The notes under the pieces: generated by a model
Seen by the model: only the letters and a program-made list of their open reading frames with translations
Databases searched by the model: none
What the model was told of the DNA's origin: nothing
In this document: positions 1 to 5,501 of the stretch, in pieces
Layout of the letters: each line of letters begins with the position of its first letter
How positions within the stretch are numbered: position 1 is the stretch's first letter
Position numbers and translations under genes: made by a program
Source of the DNA: Methanolinea sp. UBA473
GTDB lineage: Archaea; Halobacteriota; Methanomicrobia; Methanomicrobiales; Methanospirillaceae
Length of the DNA: 24,620 nucleotides
Direction of reading: 5' to 3'
Assembly: GCA_002509495.1 (NCBI GenBank)
Contig: DAEV01000125.1
Location: forward strand, 333-24,952

Positions 1-39
1 GTAATCAGCAGGTCGGGGGTTCGATTCCCCCCAGCGGCT
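1..39 (+). tRNA. tRNA-Thr, 3' part only (anticodon NGU)
   Basis: The window opens inside the anticodon. Bases 1-2 (GT) are anticodon positions 2 and 3, followed by AA and the 3' anticodon stem TCAGC (5-9). The T-arm is perfect: GGGGG (15-19), loop TTCGATT (20-26), CCCCC (27-31). The 3' acceptor strand CAGCGGC (32-38) is followed by a T discriminator at 39, and CCA is not encoded, as is usual in archaea. Any anticodon ending in GU reads threonine codons, and U73 fits archaeal tRNA-Thr. The first anticodon base lies outside the window, so the isoacceptor (GGU, UGU or CGU) cannot be given. A T-run (39-43) at the 3' end probably ends transcription. Confidence 0.9.
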
Positions 40-266
40 TTTTCCCATCAATTTCGGAAGTGGAATGTGTTCACCCTGACAGAAAAAGAACAAATACCTC
101 ACACTCGCCGGAAATACCCCGGCGACAGGGGACTCATCGTCCTGATCAATCTCTCACCCGATAAACGGTACGAATCTCAGTGATTCCCAGTACGGGTCAC
201 GAGCTGGAGATCACGACAGCAGATCCCTTGCGAAATAACAGGATTAAAGTTGGGGATGAGATGAAA

Positions 267-353
267 TTACCGTAAGAACATATACCAGATCCCCACGATG
301 ACCACAAAGATGACAATGCCGATACCGAATACAGTCTTGGAATCCAACTCCAT
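267..353 (-). CDS. 28-residue single-pass membrane microprotein
   Basis: This small open frame encodes 28 residues. It has a short polar N-terminus (MELDSK) and then an almost unbroken hydrophobic helix from about residue 8 to 27 (core GIGIVIFVVIVGIWYMF) ending in a single Arg. That is the layout of a one-pass membrane peptide, either a subunit of a larger membrane complex or a regulatory microprotein. A strong Shine-Dalgarno sequence, GGAGGT (minus strand of 361-366), sits 7 bases before the ATG, and A/T-rich TATA-like boxes lie further upstream. Its promoter region backs onto that of the TMEM175-like gene at 482, which is transcribed the other way. I do not recognise the family, so the function is unknown. 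Confidence 0.7.
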   Translation of the reverse strand: MELDSKTVFGIGIVIFVVIVGIWYMFLR

Positions 354-382
354 ACCTTTAACCTCCCTTGATCGGGGAGTGA

Positions 383-403
383 TATTTATAAGATAATAAA
401 AGT
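383..403 (-). promoter_or_regulatory. TATA-like region of the microprotein gene
   Basis: On the minus strand this stretch reads as two overlapping A/T boxes, TTTTATTATC and CTTATAAATA. The upstream one would place a transcription start near 371-377, just before the Shine-Dalgarno sequence at 361-366. Confidence 0.4.
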
Positions 404-450
404 GAGCATTCGGGAGAACCCGGACTTTCTCTCTTCGCACCGAATCGTTA

Positions 451-458
451 TTTAAATA
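451..458 (+). promoter_or_regulatory. TATA box for the TMEM175-like gene
   Basis: TTTAAATA is centred about 27 bases before the ATG at 482. That is the usual TATA-to-start-site distance in archaea, so the message is probably leaderless and the ATG at 482 is favoured over the one at 500. Confidence 0.5.
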
Positions 459-481
459 ATCGCAGGCAAAGATCTAAAAAA

Positions 482-1150
482 ATGGTTATTCGCGAAGCCA
501 TGCCGCATCCGGATTCTCTATGGAATAAATCCAGGACCGAAGCCCTTGCAGATTGTATTTTCGCATTTGCCATGACACTCCTGGTGATAGGGATTGCCGT
601 GCCCAATATTCCCGCTTCAGAGGCATCCACAGTCCTCCCAGGAAAGGTTGCCGCGCTCTATCCGCAATTCCTCACGTTCGTGATCGCATTTTTCATCCTT
701 GCCAGGTTCTGGTTCGGACATCACAAGATCTTTCGCACAATCAAGTACGTGGACGAGCGCCTCCTGGGGATCAATATTCTCCTGCTCTTCTTCATCGTCC
801 TGATCCCGTTCACGACATCGCTCTCCGGCGACTATGATAATGTCCAGATCGCGGTCCTCCTGTTCCATTTAAACCTCCTGGTCGCGAGCCTCATCCTCAC
901 CCTCCAGATTTTCTATATAAAACGTCACTTTTCCGTGCTGAATCCCGGGGTGGATGAGAACGCCTGGAATATCACGTTTCACCCGCGAAATGTCACCCTC
1001 CCCATCGTTGCCGTGATCGCGATCGGAGTCTCATTCCTGTCCCCCCACATGAGCCTGTGGTGCTACCTGCTGCTGTTCGTGATCAATCCTGTATCCGGAT
1101 ACCTCTATTCCCGCCATGCGCGATCTGCCGGTTCTCAGATGGAATCCTGA
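482..1150 (+). CDS. TMEM175/DUF1211-family membrane protein (putative K+ channel)
   Basis: This is a 222-residue integral membrane protein. Near the N-terminus it carries the family signature in the form R-T-E-A-L-A-D-C-I-F-A-F-A-M-T-L-L-V-I, matching the Arg...FSDxVFAIxxTLLV motif of TMEM175 (DUF1211) proteins, which lines the pore in characterised members. A second conserved block, FWFGHHKIFRTIKYVDERLL, follows TM2-TM3. About six hydrophobic helices are visible, the usual number for a prokaryotic TMEM175 subunit. Characterised bacterial relatives are tetrameric potassium leak channels; the role here is inferred from them. The signature Phe-Ser of FSD is Leu-Ala here, so selectivity could differ. 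A TATA box 27 bases upstream supports the ATG at 482. The gene converges on the DUF1622 gene with only five bases between the stops. Confidence 0.82.
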   Translation: MVIREAMPHPDSLWNKSRTEALADCIFAFAMTLLVIGIAVPNIPASEASTVLPGKVAALYPQFLTFVIAFFILARFWFGHHKIFRTIKYVDERLLGINILLLFFIVLIPFTTSLSGDYDNVQIAVLLFHLNLLVASLILTLQIFYIKRHFSVLNPGVDENAWNITFHPRNVTLPIVAVIAIGVSFLSPHMSLWCYLLLFVINPVSGYLYSRHARSAGSQMES

Positions 1151-1155
1151 AAGAT

Positions 1156-1500
1156 TCACTGCGATTGGTCCGGAACCGAAGATAGGGATGCTTCCCGCTC
1201 GAGGAAATATCCCAGCACCGTCCGGATCCCCACGACAAACGCCAGCATCAGCAATTCATCCATGCCCGGGGTGATCAAGGTCCGGAGCACATCGGCCGCG
1301 ATGAAAAATTCAAGTCCGAATACCAGTTTTCGTGTAAAATCCCTTCGGACATGGCCGTAGGTGAGCTGGGCCTTCCGGAATTCCAACCGGAGTATCCTCC
1401 AGACGGCCAGGAATCCACCATAAATCACGAGAATTGCCCCCACCAGCCCGAACAGGAATGCAAATGCCTCGATAAATGCCTTGAACGTGATGAGATCCAT
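1156..1500 (-). CDS. DUF1622 family membrane protein
   Basis: This 114-residue protein has three hydrophobic segments, at about residues 8-32, 56-74 and 79-98. The central block LVFGLEFFIAADVLRTLITP and the following VVGIRTVLGYFLEREA are the hallmark of DUF1622: an LEF-x-IAAD-x-LRT motif, then IRT-x-LxYFLxxE. The length matches the usual 110-125 residues. No biochemical role is established for the family. The charged C-terminal tail after Glu-Arg-Glu is poorly conserved in such proteins. The gene is divergent from the ROK kinase gene across about 180 bases and convergent with the TMEM175-like gene. I see no strong ribosome-binding site before the ATG at 1500, so a leaderless message is possible. 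Confidence 0.82.
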   Translation of the reverse strand: MDLITFKAFIEAFAFLFGLVGAILVIYGGFLAVWRILRLEFRKAQLTYGHVRRDFTRKLVFGLEFFIAADVLRTLITPGMDELLMLAFVVGIRTVLGYFLEREASLSSVPDQSQ

Positions 1501-1643
1501 TATCGTTCATTCCGTTGGTACGATTCGTGATAACAGTTGTTGTCATTTCATCGATCCCGCGGAGAGAAAATCCGGTACGTGCATTCCCCCTGACCGAACC
1601 CACGTTCGCCAATGGGGCGTTCGCCTCACCAGAGGATGAAAGG

Positions 1644-1653
1644 ATACAAAAAG
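1644..1653 (+). promoter_or_regulatory. TATA-like box for the ROK kinase gene
   Basis: ATACAAAAAG lies about 32 bases before the ATG at 1680. It supports that start rather than the long open frame that reaches back to 1515 through the intergenic region. Confidence 0.4.
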
Positions 1654-1679
1654 ATCCAGGTGTTACGTTGTATTCACCC

Positions 1680-2648
1680 ATGTCGCGAAAGGGAAAGGAT
1701 TCACCGGCGATGGCCATTGCCGTGGACATCGGGGCTACAAACCTTCGCGTGGGCCTGATTTCGGATGATGGATGCATCCTGCGTCGTGCCCAGTCCGGGA
1801 CATCTGTGAAACCGGGAGACCCGGGATACCTTGTCGAGGGGGTGATCTCCCTGATCAGGGATACGATCCCCGACGAACAGATCCGGTGTTGCCGGGGGAT
1901 CGGTATCTCGGCTGCAGGCCCCGTGGACCCCTTCGCGGGGGCGATCGTGAACCCTCCCAACATTCCGATCGCCCGGATACCGGTTGTGGAATCCATACGG
2001 GAATCCTTCTGCCTGCCGGTCCGGTTCTGGAACGACTGTTTTTCCGGCGCGATGGGGGAGGCCCGGTTCGGGGCGGGGAAAGGCTGTGACTGTTTCGTAT
2101 ACCTCACCCTCTCCACAGGAATCGGGGCGGGAGTATTCGATGACCGGCGCCTGCTGATGGGCTCTTTTGGAAACTTCGCAGAGGTAGGGCACTTTACCGT
2201 CGATACGAGGTACGACCTTCCGTGCGGGTGCGGTGGAACCGGCCACTGGGAGGCGTACGGGTCCGGGAGATTCATTCCTTCCTTTTTCCGGTCGTTCTGC
2301 AAGGCAGAAGGGCTCTCTTCGTCCGGGATCAGGCACGAGACTGCAAAAGACATCTTTTCGGCAGCAGAACAAGGAGATCCCGCAGCGATGAAGTTCATCG
2401 AAATCCTGGGCAGAATCCAGGCCACCGGACTTTCTTCCGTGATCTCAGCGTATGATCCCGAGAGGATCATCCTTGACGGGAGCGTGGTCCACGGGAACTG
2501 GCGTTTCTTCGAAACCCGAACTATTCCCCATGTCCGTGCCATAGGCGGACGCATGCCGGGGATCGTCCGGAGCCCTCTCCGGGGGGACGCACCACTGCTC
2601 GGTGCCGCCCTCGCGGTATTCGAATCTATGGGTTCTGCTGGACCGTGA
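1680..2648 (+). CDS. ROK-family sugar kinase (probable glucokinase-type)
   Basis: This is a 322-residue protein of the ROK (repressor, ORF, kinase) family, expected to phosphorylate a hexose with ATP in the cytoplasm. It has the N-terminal phosphate-binding motif AVDIGATNLRVGLI (about residues 13-26), GISAAGPVDPF, the N-D-C-F-S-G-A-x-G-E segment carrying the expected catalytic Asp, the second phosphate motif LTLSTGIGAGV, and the E-V-G-H block leading into the Cys-rich zinc motif. That motif reads CGCGGTGHWEAYGSG, with His where most bacterial ROK proteins have the last Cys. No DNA-binding domain precedes the kinase domain, so it is a kinase rather than a repressor. ATG at 1680 is chosen from the TATA box at 1644-1653; ATG at 1710 is an alternative. 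The true sugar (glucose, fructose or an N-acetylated sugar) cannot be read from sequence. Confidence 0.85.
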   Translation: MSRKGKDSPAMAIAVDIGATNLRVGLISDDGCILRRAQSGTSVKPGDPGYLVEGVISLIRDTIPDEQIRCCRGIGISAAGPVDPFAGAIVNPPNIPIARIPVVESIRESFCLPVRFWNDCFSGAMGEARFGAGKGCDCFVYLTLSTGIGAGVFDDRRLLMGSFGNFAEVGHFTVDTRYDLPCGCGGTGHWEAYGSGRFIPSFFRSFCKAEGLSSSGIRHETAKDIFSAAEQGDPAAMKFIEILGRIQATGLSSVISAYDPERIILDGSVVHGNWRFFETRTIPHVRAIGGRMPGIVRSPLRGDAPLLGAALAVFESMGSAGP

Positions 2649-2751
2649 TCCTGAAACGATCTCTCTTGCAGACCCTGGTTCTGCGTCGGATGATCTGAGC
2701 CGGGTAGTTCAACCCTTCCACCCTTCATTCCGGAGGCGGGAACCGGGGGTG

Positions 2752-2776
2752 CATACCCGCCACCCGGGGGGGTATG
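2752..2776. repeat. Inverted repeat next to a TATA box
   Basis: The arms CATACCC (2752-2758) and GGGTATG (2770-2776) are perfect complements separated by 11 GC-rich bases. The repeat ends three bases before the TATA-like sequence of the next gene. That position suits an operator or activator site, although no regulator is known. Confidence 0.45.
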
Positions 2777-2778
2777 GC

Positions 2779-2785
2779 AATATAT
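2779..2785 (+). promoter_or_regulatory. TATA-like box for the secreted helical protein
   Basis: AATATAT is centred 30 bases before the ATG at 2812. With no clear ribosome-binding site at that ATG, a leaderless or nearly leaderless message is likely. Confidence 0.4.
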
Positions 2786-2811
2786 CCGCAGGGGGTTCGC
2801 TTCCTGTCTTG

Positions 2812-3558
2812 ATGTCCTTTCGCAACCTCCATCCTCCTTTCCTCACTTCGGTCTTCCTGGGACTCGTGATCCTTGGAGCCATCAGCACACCCCCCGTATC
2901 TGGGACGAAGGGTGCCGGACATCAAACCATGGCGATCCTCGGCAACCAGGTGCAGAGCCGGCAGGCCCAGCTGGCCTACAAGGCGGGGATCCGACAGATC
3001 GAGATGACGACTTCGATCTCGTTTGTGCGTTCCCTTGAAGGATCCAACGATTCAACGCTCAGTTTCCTGCTGGAATCCTTCGTCCGGAAACTTTCCGGGA
3101 TCCCGGATACCCCGACCAATGCCGGACTGAACAGGATCCATGCAGAGATGGGGGCGATCTCAAGGGAGTTCCGAAAGGAGCTCCGGGCACAGGTACATCC
3201 CGGACATGGAAATATGAGCGCGATCAGGAGGGTCGCCAGGGAGGCCATCAAAGAGAATGCGCAGCTCTGCGAGCTCGAGGCAACCTACTGGAACACGCGC
3301 CTGGAGGCCGAACTGGCCATCTTCGACGCATGGATAAGGCACGGCGACCAGCTCATCGCAAAAATGGAGGCGGAGGGCTGCAATATCACGCACCTGGAAA
3401 AGACCCTGGTCTCCATCAGGTCTCTCCGCGGCGACCTCGCCTCGTCCCTGGAAGATCGCGACGGCGAGCGGATCACCAGGGTTCAGCGCGAGATCGTCTC
3501 CCTATCAAAAAATTACATGAACGAGATCCACAAATCAGGAAATATCCCCATGAAATAA
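2812..3558 (+). CDS. Secreted or anchored alpha-helical protein of unknown function
   Basis: This is a 248-residue protein. It starts with a probable signal peptide or N-terminal anchor: a short basic start, the hydrophobic run FLTSVFLGLVILGAIS and then TPPVSG. The remainder has no recognisable catalytic motif and looks mostly helical, with many Glu/Arg/Lys-rich amphipathic stretches (for example RIHAEMGAISREFRKELRAQ and EATYWNTRLEAELAIFDAW), suggesting a coiled-coil or helical bundle outside the membrane. Two Cys residues are present in the helical part. The open frame continues upstream to 2602, inside the ROK gene, but the signal peptide and the TATA box at 2779-2785 place the start at 2812. 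It stands alone, with a terminator after it. I do not recognise the family. Confidence 0.65.
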   Translation: MSFRNLHPPFLTSVFLGLVILGAISTPPVSGTKGAGHQTMAILGNQVQSRQAQLAYKAGIRQIEMTTSISFVRSLEGSNDSTLSFLLESFVRKLSGIPDTPTNAGLNRIHAEMGAISREFRKELRAQVHPGHGNMSAIRRVAREAIKENAQLCELEATYWNTRLEAELAIFDAWIRHGDQLIAKMEAEGCNITHLEKTLVSIRSLRGDLASSLEDRDGERITRVQREIVSLSKNYMNEIHKSGNIPMK

Positions 3559-3583
3559 TCCTCCTGCAGCTACCTGCTCTGTT

Positions 3584-3622
3584 CACCGGGACTGGCTTCC
3601 GGTGATTTTTCCTGTTTTTTTT
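3584..3622 (+). terminator. Hairpin plus oligo-T terminator
   Basis: The stem CACCGG (3584-3589) pairs with CCGGTG (3599-3604), and T5 (3606-3610) and T8 (3615-3622) follow. It lies 26 bases after the stop of the secreted helical protein gene. Confidence 0.6.
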
Positions 3623-3648
3623 CCAATAACCACGAGACGAGAAGGCTC

Positions 3649-3935
3649 TCATAGCCGGTTGCTCTCTGCCGTATACAGGGAAGACTCCGAAAGGATGGTC
3701 TCCCGGAGGGACCGTTCCAGCGGCGAAGTCCAGGCCTTCACAAGGTCGGCCGTCATCTCGAGGTGGAACTGGATGGCGCAGGCACTGCGGAGGAGGAATC
3801 CCCGGGTTCCGGACCTGGTCGTCTCGTACGGGTAGACGATCTCGTAAGGACTTTCATTCGGGTAAAGATCGTCTCAAGGTATCCGGGGGTCTCTTCCGGC
3901 GTGTGCTGGAAGAGTGTGACCCGGTCCGGATGCAT
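3649..3935 (-). pseudogene. Decayed class I glutamine amidotransferase gene
   Basis: Two pieces of a class I glutamine amidotransferase lie in different minus-strand frames. Translation from the ATG at 3935 gives MHPDRVTLFQHTPEETPGYL, the usual N-terminus of stand-alone GATase-like proteins. After about 26 codons the homologous frame shifts, near 3855, and continues as ESPYEIVYPYETT. It then jumps to the C-terminal end RSACAIQFHLEMTADLVKAW, which carries the QFHxE motif with the catalytic His and Glu. The whole middle of the family, including the nucleophile-Cys motif GxCxG, is missing. About 95 codons remain where an intact member has roughly 230. So there is at least one frameshift plus a large internal deletion. 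The promoter survives: CAATAAAAG (3958-3966) is 27 bases before the ATG. The product cannot be an active amidotransferase. Confidence 0.7.
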
Positions 3936-3957
3936 GGAACTATGTTTTTACCTGGTG

Positions 3958-3966
3958 CTTTTATTG
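3958..3966 (-). promoter_or_regulatory. TATA box retained upstream of the GATase remnant
   Basis: The minus strand reads CAATAAAAG, centred 27 bases before the ATG at 3935. It lies in the 56-base gap after the FGase stop at 3992. Confidence 0.4.
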
Positions 3967-3991
3967 TTTCCCGCCCGGACTACCATCGGGA

Positions 3992-4804
3992 TCAGGGATC
4001 GGGTCCCGGTCTCTGCTCGTAGAACTCGGCCAGGCACTCCCATACCCGGTCCCTGCACAGCCTGATACGATCGAAGTCGACGGATACTCCTGTCTCCTGC
4101 CCGGATCCCTGCCCTTCGTAAAGGGAACGGTTCAACTCGATCTGGATCCAGGGGATGCCGGTGTGCCAGTAGTGTGCATTCGAGATGAACCCTCCGCTGA
4201 AGGGAGTATTGATGCCAACACTCCCGATCCCGGGGAAGTGTTCCCGGAAGATACCTGCAAGGGACTGGATCCATTCCGGCGGGCAGGTGGAGAGTCCGCC
4301 TTTACGTGGGTGTCCTGTGGGATCCCCATTGTTCGAAAGACAGATCAGAGGACGTTCCCTTCCTGCGTCAGGCTGGCCGGCAAGGCCGACCTTCATCATG
4401 GTATGACAATCAAACGCCGCCAGGATATCCCCTGACTCGAGGAGCCGGTCGAGGCGGGCATGGTAGGGGAAATAATACGCCAGGAGAAGCCGGTGCATCA
4501 GGCGAATGTCCGGAGTCATCCCGTCCTGCCATATGAGCGTGCCATCCGCGGCATTCGTCTTGACTACTCCGTCCCTGTGGCGGGGAGGGGTATGGTAGGG
4601 CGGGCGATTCAGATCCACGATCAGACGCGAAACGGAGGCACTGGTGCAGGCGAGAACCCGGGACGAAAAATCATAAAGGTACTCCGACCCGGGATCACTG
4701 AAGTACTGGAGCGCGTTTTTTCCGAGGAGGACCCTGTCCGCAACTTCGGGAGGTACCTCCACCCCGCAATGAGGGATGGATACGAGGTAGGGATAGCGAT
4801 CCGT
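3992..4804 (-). CDS. N-formylglutamate amidohydrolase family protein (FGase, HutG-like)
   Basis: This is a metal-dependent hydrolase of the N-formylglutamate amidohydrolase family. Such enzymes cleave N-formylglutamate to glutamate and formate in one histidine-degradation route; the substrate here is unproven. Visible blocks, in order, are YPYLVSIPHCGVEVPP, LIVDLNRPPY, FDCHTM, NNGDP, GINTPFSGGFIS and WIQIELNRSLY. The PHCG, D-L-N-R-P and D-C-H-T motifs match the metal and substrate region of the family. The start is a problem. PHCG lies upstream of the only standard in-frame start (GTG at 4762), and between that GTG and the in-frame TAG at 4808-4810 there is no ATG, GTG or TTG. I place the start at ACG (4802-4804), 6 bases after a strong GGAAGGAG, giving 270 residues. 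Starting at GTG gives 256 residues but cuts the active-site block. It follows the GNAT gene and is probably co-transcribed. Confidence 0.78.
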   Translation of the reverse strand, partial: TDRYPYLVSIPHCGVEVPPEVADRVLLGKNALQYFSDPGSEYLYDFSSRVLACTSASVSRLIVDLNRPPYHTPPRHRDGVVKTNAADGTLIWQDGMTPDIRLMHRLLLAYYFPYHARLDRLLESGDILAAFDCHTMMKVGLAGQPDAGRERPLICLSNNGDPTGHPRKGGLSTCPPEWIQSLAGIFREHFPGIGSVGINTPFSGGFISNAHYWHTGIPWIQIELNRSLYEGQGSGQETGVSVDFDRIRLCRDRVWECLAEFYEQRPGPDP

Positions 4805-4807
4805 AGG

Positions 4808-5371
4808 CTACTCCTTCCTGTCCAGGAATCCTGCTATGTACTCTTCCCTGAGGATCCCGTAGACCTCGATATCGTGGTACGATCCCCACCGGAATGCATG
4901 CCCTCTCATCCTCCCTTCATACCCAAAGCCGCTTTTCCGGAGGACTTTCCCCGAGGCAATATTCCATGCGAGATGCCGTGCATAGATCCTGTGGAGCGAA
5001 AGGCCTAAAAAACCGAATTCAAGCATCGCTCCCACTGTTTCCGTTGCATATCCCCTCCCCTGGGCAGCGTTTCCGATCCAGTATCCCAGCTCTCCGTGTC
5101 CATGTTCCGCGTTCACCCGGATACTCGTCGCTCCCACAAGGTCCCCCGACTGTTCCGTGACAGCAAATACGTACTCCTCCCCGCTGTCCCTTGCCGCATG
5201 ATGCTGTCCGATCCACACCTCTGCATCCTGGACCGTGTAGGGGACCGCGATATTGAGGATCCCGGCGGCGACTTCCGGGTGGTTCACCAGTTCTTTCACG
5301 ATTCTGGCGTCCCCTTCGTCAAATGGGCGCAGCAGCAATCTCGCGGTGGGGAGTGCAAGGGGGAGCGGCAT
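4808..5371 (-). CDS. GNAT family N-acetyltransferase (RimJ/RimL type)
   Basis: This 187-residue protein is of the GNAT acetyltransferase_3 (RimJ/RimL-like) group, expected to transfer acetyl from acetyl-CoA to an amine on a protein N-terminus or small molecule. The N-terminus TARLLLRPFDEGDA is the typical opening strand and helix. ELGYWIGNAAQGRGYATE carries the acetyl-CoA pyrophosphate-binding motif Q-G-R-G-Y-A, and the late block IYARHLAWNIASGKVLRKSG is the usual N-x-A-S-x-x-V-L-x-K-x-G motif. ATG at 5371 is preferred because it starts just before the conserved domain; the open frame runs on to 5629 but the added residues look like antisense of the neighbouring gene. TAAAATATTC at 5403-5412 is a plausible TATA box. 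The FGase follows in the same frame after a single TAG. Confidence 0.85.
   Translation of the reverse strand: MPLPLALPTARLLLRPFDEGDARIVKELVNHPEVAAGILNIAVPYTVQDAEVWIGQHHAARDSGEEYVFAVTEQSGDLVGATSIRVNAEHGHGELGYWIGNAAQGRGYATETVGAMLEFGFLGLSLHRIYARHLAWNIASGKVLRKSGFGYEGRMRGHAFRWGSYHDIEVYGILREEYIAGFLDRKE
4811..4818 (-). promoter_or_regulatory. Ribosome-binding site inside the end of the GNAT gene
   Basis: The minus strand reads GGAAGGAG, directly before the GNAT stop TAG and 6 bases before the in-frame ACG at 4802-4804. This spacing is the main argument for translation of the FGase starting at ACG, coupled to the end of the GNAT gene. Confidence 0.45.
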
Positions 5372-5402
5372 GGGAACGATCCAACCAGTATTGGGAGAGG
5401 GA

Positions 5403-5412
5403 GAATATTTTA
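5403..5412 (-). promoter_or_regulatory. TATA-like box for the GNAT-FGase unit
   Basis: The minus strand reads TAAAATATTC, about 37 bases before the GNAT ATG. This predicts a leader of roughly ten bases. Confidence 0.35.
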
Positions 5413-5464
5413 CCCTATGGTCAAATGAGAAGTTCCTCGTTCCAGTTGAGCAACCCGGGAGAAT

Positions 5465-5485
5465 AAAAAAAAGGGGTACCTTTTT
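5465..5485 (-). terminator. Terminator after the beta-propeller gene
   Basis: On the minus strand AAAAAGG and CCTTTTT form a 7-bp stem around a 4-base loop (5468-5485), followed by a T8 run (complement of 5465-5472). It lies 17 bases after the stop at 5502. Confidence 0.6.
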
Positions 5486-5501
5486 GGACTGGGGATGCAG
5501 G

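Noticed and set aside
1..39. tRNA 3' end as an integration site for a mobile element
   Set aside because: I found no second copy of the tRNA 3' end in the window and no integrase gene.
67..183. A 38-codon GTG-started frame after the tRNA
   Set aside because: There is no ribosome-binding site at proper spacing, no promoter of its own and no recognisable motif. A short hairpin (106-124) lies inside it.
1310..2728. A 472-codon open frame on the minus strand
   Set aside because: It is the antisense shadow of the ROK kinase gene and part of the DUF1622 gene in a GC-rich region. It has no family motif, and its residues are Pro/Arg/Ser-rich as expected for an antisense frame.
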